A DNA stretch of 64,000 bases from Candidatus Villigracilis adiacens. GTDB lineage: Bacteria > Chloroflexota > Anaerolineae > Anaerolineales > Villigracilaceae. How positions within the stretch are numbered: the stretch's first letter is position 1; every line of letters starts with the position of its first letter. Shown in pieces: positions 59,168 to 64,000 of the stretch. The notes beneath the pieces are model-generated. The model was given only the letters and a program-made list of their open reading frames with translations, searched no databases and was not told the origin of the DNA. Made by a program: the position numbers and the translations under genes. The stretch spans positions 1-64,000 of the forward strand of contig JADJBU010000002.1 of NCBI GenBank assembly GCA_016703605.1, written 5' to 3'.

Positions 59168-60412
59168 ATGAAGAATAAAAACCCCCTGATCGGATTTCTC
59201 ACCCTGACCTTGCTCGCCCTCGCCTGCGCCAACCCACTGGGAACCGCCGCGCCGCAGGGGGAATCCCCCAACGTGGAGACAGTCGTCGCCGCGACCTTAT
59301 CCGCGCTGACAGCCACCCAGCCGCCCGAAGCCGCGCCTCAGACCCCGCCCGCGCCTGTCGACTCCGCCCCGGGCCTTTTGCCCCGCTCGATGTATTTCCT
59401 CTCCAACGACGCCGCTCAAATCTCACAGGTCTTCCGCCTCGAACAGGACGGTAAGACGTTAAAGCAAGTAACCTCCGAGCCCTCGAAAGTGACGGAATAC
59501 GACGTGTCCATTGCGGATGGAAGCGTTGTGTTCGTGTCCAACAACCAGATGTTCCTGATCGACGCCGACGGCTCCAACCGCCGCATGATCTTCGACGGCG
59601 GCGCGGTGGACGAGAACAACCCCTTTCTGACGCGCATCAACAGCCCGGTCTTTTCTCCCAACGGGGGGACGGTGGCTTTCGGTCACAAAGGCTTGAACTT
59701 CTATTCCGTCGCCAGCGGGCAATCCAACCGCGCGCTCGAAGATTCGATTAATGATTCCGGCGGCGGGCTGTTCTTTCCCAGTGAGTTGTACTGGCCCGAA
59801 ACGTACTCCGCCGACGGCAGCCGCCTGATCATCACGCTTGGTTATTATGAAGGCGCATCCTCCGCCATTTATTATCCCAACGGCGGGGCGCTCGTGCGTC
59901 TGGTCAACGAACAACGCGGAATCATCTGCTGCGGCGATTATTCGCTTAGCAGCGACGGCTCCGTTTTATTTTCCGCCAGCCCCACCTTTGGGATGTTCGC
60001 CGGCGGCATGTGGCGGGTGGATGCGAACAACGGCAATGTGACAACCCTGCTGCTCGGCGATTACGACACCAACCCCGCCGAAGTTGCCGATAATCCCTTC
60101 ATCGCGCCGGACGGGCAGTTGTATTACTTCCACGCCAGCATCCCCAACCCCGGCGACATGGTCAACCGCCCGGCCCTGCAACTCGTCCGTTCCGCCGCCG
60201 ACGGCGTGACCGGCAGGACGATCCTGCGCCCCGAAACCTTCACCACCATGAACGAAGCGCTCTGGGCGCCGGATGCCAGTTTCGTCATCGTCGCCAACGC
60301 GCCCAACGAACAGATCTATTTCGGCGGCGCGGCGCAGTTGTTTTACACCGACGGGCAGCAGGCGATGATCCCGCTTGCGCCTTATGTCGAATCGATGAGG
60401 TGGGGACCGTAA
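59168..60412 (+). CDS. Lipoprotein with TolB/WD40-like beta-propeller
   Basis: A 414-residue exported lipoprotein (lipobox LALAC, Cys about residue 20) with an Ala/Pro/Thr linker. A propeller-like domain follows in which blades carry repeated PD40-type motifs: AQISQVFRLEQDGKTLKQVT, INSPVFSPNGGTVAFGHKG, YSADGSRLIITLGYY, YSLSSDGSVLFSAS and EALWAPDASFVIVAN. It has no catalytic signature and is probably a binding or scaffold protein at the cell surface. GAGGTGATC precedes the ATG. Confidence 0.78.
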   Translation: MKNKNPLIGFLTLTLLALACANPLGTAAPQGESPNVETVVAATLSALTATQPPEAAPQTPPAPVDSAPGLLPRSMYFLSNDAAQISQVFRLEQDGKTLKQVTSEPSKVTEYDVSIADGSVVFVSNNQMFLIDADGSNRRMIFDGGAVDENNPFLTRINSPVFSPNGGTVAFGHKGLNFYSVASGQSNRALEDSINDSGGGLFFPSELYWPETYSADGSRLIITLGYYEGASSAIYYPNGGALVRLVNEQRGIICCGDYSLSSDGSVLFSASPTFGMFAGGMWRVDANNGNVTTLLLGDYDTNPAEVADNPFIAPDGQLYYFHASIPNPGDMVNRPALQLVRSAADGVTGRTILRPETFTTMNEALWAPDASFVIVANAPNEQIYFGGAAQLFYTDGQQAMIPLAPYVESMRWGP

Positions 60413-60481
60413 TGTTTCAAGCGACGGAAAATTTTCAGGGCTTCGCCGCAACGCTCAAGAAGCGGGCGGAGGGGTAAATCA

Positions 60482-60515
60482 AAAACGGGACTATGGATAA
60501 CCATAGTCCCGTTTT
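60482..60515. terminator. Bidirectional terminator
   Basis: AAAACGGGACTATGG, ATAA, CCATAGTCCCGTTTT: perfect arms between the convergent lipoprotein and oxidoreductase genes. A small GTGACAG...CTGTCAC hairpin (60577-60597) lies next to it. Confidence 0.88.
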
Positions 60516-60593
60516 CATCGTCATGTCACTCTGAGGGAACGACGGCGACCGAAGAGTTCCGGGCTATAACATCAGAGTGACAGTCATAGGCTG

Positions 60594-61787
60594 TCACTTC
60601 CAAATATGCCCATATCCATATTCGCCTTCGATCAACTTCCCCTCCGCAAAGCGGGTAAAACGAAACGGGGTGATGTCCACCGTTTTGGGCTTTCCATCCA
60701 GGATCAACTCTGCCATGCTTGCGCCCGCCGCAGGGGAGGTTTTGAATCCCGTCCCGCTCAAACCGCAGGCGAGGTAGAAGCCGTCCAAGTCTGTGCCGCT
60801 GTAGATGGCGCGTTGGTCGGGGGTGATGCCGTCGCGCCCGACATGGATGGAATGCAAGCCGCTCTCTTCGATCTTCGGGATGCGCTGCACCATCGCGTCA
60901 ATGAGTTTATCGACGAAGGTTGGTGTGGGCGTTTGGTCTTCGGCGTCGGGCGCCTCGCCGCGCAGGGATTCGTCTTCTCCCGCCGCAAGGATGAGGGCGC
61001 TGCCTTCGGGGCGGAAGTAGCAGTTGATAACATCGTCGATCACCGCGGGAATCCTACCAAGCGCGGGCGGGCGGTGCAGGAAGGCGACATCGTGAGTCCA
61101 TGTGACGAGGGGAACATCGATGCCCGCCAATGCAGCGACATGCTTCGCCCAGGGTCCCGCCGCATTGACCACGATCGGGCTGGAGAAATCGTCCCTGGTC
61201 GTGCCTACGCCGGTCACTTTTCCGCCACTGGTGTGAACCGCGGTCGCTTCGCAGTTTTGAATCAATACTGCGCCATTGCATTTGGCGGCTTCGATGAAGG
61301 AGTTGGTGGTAAGGGTTGCATCGGCATAGCCTGAGTCTGGTTCGTAGGCGGCATGGTCGAAATGCTCGGTGACGAGGTCGGGGAAGAGTTTCCGTACTTC
61401 GTCCACGCTGATGACCGAGGTGTTGATGCCGAGTCTCTGCTGGTTGGCGACATTGCCGCGCAGTTTATCTTCATGCTCGCGCCTGGCAATCTGCAAAAAG
61501 CCGGTGTTCTGAAAGCCGCAGCTTGCACTGAGCGCGGTCGAAGTGTCCCCGCCGACCCTTTCCCTCCAATTGTTGAAATACAGTTGATAACTCTTGAAAG
61601 TCAACTCGGATTCGGCGGCGAGGTCGTAGTGCATCCGAACCAGCCCGCTTGAGTGACCGGTTGCGCCGGAGGCGGTCACCTTGCGCTCGAGGATGGCGGT
61701 TTTCAGTCCGCGTTCGGCGAGGTGAAAGGCAATGCTGGCGCCCATCACGCCGGCGCCGATCACAATGGCATCGTAAGTTTGGGTCAT
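60594..61787 (-). CDS. FAD-dependent oxidoreductase (DAO / sarcosine oxidase-like)
   Basis: A 397-residue flavoprotein of the D-amino-acid oxidase fold. The dinucleotide motif VIGAGVMGASIAFHLAERG is at residues 10-28, then ATGHSSGLVRMHYD where many members attach or position FAD. VNAAGPWAKHVAALAG and the closing YLACGLSGTGFKTSPAAG are typical of sarcosine oxidase beta/glycine oxidase-type enzymes. It oxidises secondary or primary amines; the substrate is unknown. It is a stand-alone minus-strand gene. Confidence 0.9.
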   Translation of the reverse strand: MTQTYDAIVIGAGVMGASIAFHLAERGLKTAILERKVTASGATGHSSGLVRMHYDLAAESELTFKSYQLYFNNWRERVGGDTSTALSASCGFQNTGFLQIARREHEDKLRGNVANQQRLGINTSVISVDEVRKLFPDLVTEHFDHAAYEPDSGYADATLTTNSFIEAAKCNGAVLIQNCEATAVHTSGGKVTGVGTTRDDFSSPIVVNAAGPWAKHVAALAGIDVPLVTWTHDVAFLHRPPALGRIPAVIDDVINCYFRPEGSALILAAGEDESLRGEAPDAEDQTPTPTFVDKLIDAMVQRIPKIEESGLHSIHVGRDGITPDQRAIYSGTDLDGFYLACGLSGTGFKTSPAAGASMAELILDGKPKTVDITPFRFTRFAEGKLIEGEYGYGHIWK

Positions 61788-61896
61788 GTTGAAATTCCTT
61801 TTTCTTTTACCACGAAGGACGCAAAGAGCACAAAGGAAAGATCAAAGGAAAAATCCATGTAAAGCCATGCGTCTTGTGGCTGGGTCTGTGTCAAAG

Positions 61897-62013
61897 TGTG
61901 CAAGCAAAGGTTGTCAGTTTGGGCTGCGCCATCTCCCGATTTTGCCCGAAAGTCGGGAGATGGCGCCACAGCGCCGCTTTCGACTCCGCGCCTGACATGT
62001 TTTGCCTGCATAC
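61897..62013. repeat. Second copy of the 136-bp repeat
   Basis: It begins TGTGCAAGCAAA and ends near TTTTGCCTGCATAC, with the same internal order as 39103-39238: TCTCCCGATTTTG, CGAAAGTCGGGAGA, a short GCGCC insert, then CTTTCGACTCCGCGCCTGAC. The GC-rich insert is about 15-20 bases shorter. It lies just beyond the stop of the phosphodiesterase gene. Confidence 0.75.
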
Positions 62014-62024
62014 GTGTCAAATAA

Positions 62025-63074
62025 TTACCTTGGCGTTACGCCGGGGCAGGCGCCCTGCCGAAGCGGGTCAACGGGCAGGCCGAAGGCTTCGTAGACGGGC
62101 GCGCCGTCCCATTCGGGTTGGAAGGGCAAACCGAGCGCAAATGCGACCGTGGGCGCGGTGTCGTAGATGTAGACCGGGGTTTGCAATTCGCCGGGGACGA
62201 TCTGCGGCCCGCTGATGATCCAGGGGATGGTCATGTCTTCGGGGATGTTCAGTCCGTGGTCGGAGTCGTGCCCGCCGTGATCGGAGGTGACGATGATGAG
62301 CGTGCCGTCGTAGAAGCCGCTGCTTTTCATGGTTTTCAGGAGCAGGCCCAGCGACTGGTCTTTTTTGCGGAGGGCGTTCAACTGCTGTTTCGACATCCAG
62401 TCGTATTCATGCCCGGCGATGTCGCCGTCGGGGAAGTGGACCATCATCAAGCCGAAGCCCTGGCGGATCTGTTCGAGCGCCATGTTTTCGAGGGTGGTCT
62501 CATCTTTTTGTTCGTCGGTGTTATCCACGAATCCGAAGAAGTCGGTGCTGCCCGGCTCGGTGATGTGGCGCAATTTTTCCTTCCCAACGACAAGCACGGC
62601 GCGCAAGCCGACGGCGTGGGTCAGGTCGAAGATGTCGGTGCCGAGGGCGTAGCCGTTCTGGGGGACGTATTCGTTCCAAAGGGCGATGTGCTTGGCGGGG
62701 CAGGCGCCTGTCACCATGGAGGCGTGGGCAGGCAGGGTGATGCTGGGGAAGACCGTCTGCGCATTGAGCGTGTATGCGCCGCTTTGCATGAGGGCTTGGA
62801 CGTTTTCCATCTCGGCGGCGGCGATGGCGTCGGGGCGCAGTCCGTCGAAGGTGACGATGAAGACGCGCGAGATGGGCTGGGGTGAAGCCGGGGCGGGTGT
62901 CAGGGTCGGGGCTTCGGGGGCGGAGGGTTGCAGCGGCGTGAGGGTGGCTGTCGGGATGGGGGAAGGCTGGGATTCCAACGACGAAGTTGTCGGTGTGGAG
63001 AAAGAGGCGGAAGCAGAGACGCAGCCTTGGATAAGGATCGAGAGCAGGATCAGGATTCGGAGTTGATGCGGCAT
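62025..63074 (-). CDS. Type I phosphodiesterase / alkaline phosphatase-like lipoprotein
   Basis: A 349-residue exported lipoprotein (lipobox LIQGC) with a Thr/Pro/Ala linker and a nucleotide pyrophosphatase/phosphodiesterase domain. Metal and active-site segments are VTFDGLRPDAI, the nucleophile region TVFPSITLPAHASMVTG, HFPDGDIAGHEYDWM and VTSDHGGHDSDHG. Such enzymes cleave phosphodiester or sulfate esters outside the cell. It follows a close paralogue by 18 bases, so the two probably share a transcript. Confidence 0.88.
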   Translation of the reverse strand: MPHQLRILILLSILIQGCVSASASFSTPTTSSLESQPSPIPTATLTPLQPSAPEAPTLTPAPASPQPISRVFIVTFDGLRPDAIAAAEMENVQALMQSGAYTLNAQTVFPSITLPAHASMVTGACPAKHIALWNEYVPQNGYALGTDIFDLTHAVGLRAVLVVGKEKLRHITEPGSTDFFGFVDNTDEQKDETTLENMALEQIRQGFGLMMVHFPDGDIAGHEYDWMSKQQLNALRKKDQSLGLLLKTMKSSGFYDGTLIIVTSDHGGHDSDHGLNIPEDMTIPWIISGPQIVPGELQTPVYIYDTAPTVAFALGLPFQPEWDGAPVYEAFGLPVDPLRQGACPGVTPR

Positions 63075-63092
63075 GAGGGGGATGTCTTCGGT

Positions 63093-64000
63093 TCAGTTCT
63101 TGCAGGGATATTTTTCGTGGATTTGAAGTTGTTCTTCGCCGAAGATTTTGTAGATGGGGATGCCGTCCCAGTCGGGTTGGATGGGGAGACCGAGGGCGTA
63201 GGCGACGGTGGCGGCGGTGTCGAAGGTGTAGATGGTCAGGTCGAGCGTTTGCGGTATGACGCCGGGCCCGTAGGCGACCCAGGGGATGCGGTAGTCTTCG
63301 ATGATGAGTCCGATGTGGTTCGAGTCGTGCCCGCCGTGGTCGGCGGTGATGAGGAAGAAGGTGGTTTCGAACATGCCGCTGGCTTTGAGGGTTTTGATCA
63401 TTTCGCCGAGCACGGCGTCGCCTTCGCGCAGGACTTTCATGTATTCGCCGGACATCCAGTCGTATTTGTGTCCGCGGTTGTCGGCGCCTGCGAAGTGGAC
63501 GAACATGAGACCGAAGTCCTGTTCGATCTGCGGCAGGACGGCTTCTTGAATGGCGGGTTCGCCGTATGCGATCTCGAAGATGTCGGTGGTTTCGGGTTCC
63601 GCCATCTGGCGCATTTTGTCTTTGCTGACGATCATGACGGTGCGCATCCCGGCTTCGTGGGCAAGTTGGAATACGTCTGTGCCTTTGGCGTAGCCCATGT
63701 ACATGAAGTATTTGTTGTAGATGACGCCGTGGTCTTCCATGCAGTAGCCGGTGAGCATGGAGGCGTGGCTGGGCGAGGTGGCGGGGTAGTCTATGGTGCG
63801 GGCGGTGAGGGGGGCGTAGGCGGCGCCTTCCATCAACTCCATCAGGTTGGGCATGGGCGCGAGTTCGATGGCGTCGGGGCGCAGACCGTCGAAGCTGATG
63901 ATGATGGCGCGTTCGATGCCCGCTTTGGATGGCAGGGGCGTTGCGCTGGGGGTGAGGGTGGCGGCGGGCGTGGGTGTGGCTGTAAACGTTGGCGTGATGG
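63093..64000 (-). CDS. Type I phosphodiesterase-like protein (partial, N-terminus beyond window)
   Basis: About 302 residues are visible and the frame is open to the window edge. The first visible part is a Thr/Pro/Ala linker (TPTFTATPTPAATLTPSATP), so the signal peptide is beyond the window. Then come IIISFDGLRPDAIELA, TIDYPATSPSHASMLTG with the nucleophile, HFAGADNRGHKYDWM and ITADHGGHDSNHIG, i.e. all metal-site motifs of the family. It is a paralogue of the downstream gene with the same layout. Confidence 0.88.
   Translation of the reverse strand, partial: ITPTFTATPTPAATLTPSATPLPSKAGIERAIIISFDGLRPDAIELAPMPNLMELMEGAAYAPLTARTIDYPATSPSHASMLTGYCMEDHGVIYNKYFMYMGYAKGTDVFQLAHEAGMRTVMIVSKDKMRQMAEPETTDIFEIAYGEPAIQEAVLPQIEQDFGLMFVHFAGADNRGHKYDWMSGEYMKVLREGDAVLGEMIKTLKASGMFETTFFLITADHGGHDSNHIGLIIEDYRIPWVAYGPGVIPQTLDLTIYTFDTAATVAYALGLPIQPDWDGIPIYKIFGEEQLQIHEKYPCKN

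Noticed and set aside
1..64000. tRNA or rRNA genes in the gaps
   Set aside because: All gaps over about 200 bases were read on both strands; hairpins were found but no cloverleaf with CCA-end context or rRNA signature.

Overview
The window reads like a chromosome segment of a Chloroflexota bacterium, most likely class Anaerolineae. This is an inference from the gene set (Ino1-type inositol phosphate synthase, a long two-half ThyX, a complete Ccm system, a UspA-GpgS fusion, secreted lipoproteins with Thr/Pro/Ala-rich linkers) and from the moderately GC-rich coding DNA. No rRNA, tRNA, CRISPR array, transposase or phage gene was seen. What stands out outside the genes is the density of hairpin repeats in the gaps.

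Layout. 1-6.9 kb, minus strand: the start of a short UvrA-like ABC ATPase, then a crowd of small soluble-domain genes (two DUF1801, DUF4287, VOC/PhnB, DUF1697, three RibD/DHFR-like, SRPBCC) with MarR and ArsR regulators. Several of these are broken. 7.4-11.8 kb, plus: an amino-acid ABC importer (Aap/Bzt type) whose binding-protein gene carries two frameshifts. 12-16.7 kb: amidase, GAF histidine kinase and Ino1, with palindromic elements around the amidase. 16.7-21.1 kb, plus: two paralogous deacetylase-like lipoproteins, a HIT protein and a frameshifted ThyX. 21.1-26.2 kb: aldo/keto reductase, LysM lipoprotein, an orphan peptide-binding protein and a membrane-anchored zinc peptidase.

26.5-35.5 kb, plus: a cytochrome c maturation (System I) operon in the order ccmE-ccmF-ccmH-ccmG-(CcmI-like zinc ribbon)-cytochrome c-ccmA-ccmB-ccmC-ccmD. 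CcmE is the CXXXY variant. A Cys-rich secreted lytic-transglycosylase-like protein and rsmG follow. 38.4-42 kb: cytochrome b561, then ssb, DUF3467, a bacterial translin homologue, a membrane protein and a deoxynucleotide N-hydrolase-like protein. 42.3-48.2 kb: two signalling proteins whose receiver domains have both lost key residues, a GT2 glycosyltransferase and a 752-residue protein resembling a degenerate DNA methylase.

48.4-59.1 kb, plus: a GH13 sugar phosphorylase, two GT4 glycosyltransferases and a fusion of two UspA-like domains to a glucosyl-3-phosphoglycerate synthase. NhaA, a CBS protein, an ArsB/NhaD-type ion transporter and two c-di-AMP-receptor-like PII proteins follow. Together these suggest compatible-solute (glucosylglycerate) and ion homeostasis. 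59.2-64 kb: a beta-propeller lipoprotein, an FAD oxidoreductase and two type I phosphodiesterase-like lipoproteins, the last cut by the window edge.

The most unusual signal is a dispersed two-hairpin repeat. One hairpin has a GATAAATC loop and the other a TTCA loop; the loops are kept while the arms change in compensating pairs. A second pattern is frameshifts located in homopolymer runs in four genes, which may be assembly error or real decay.
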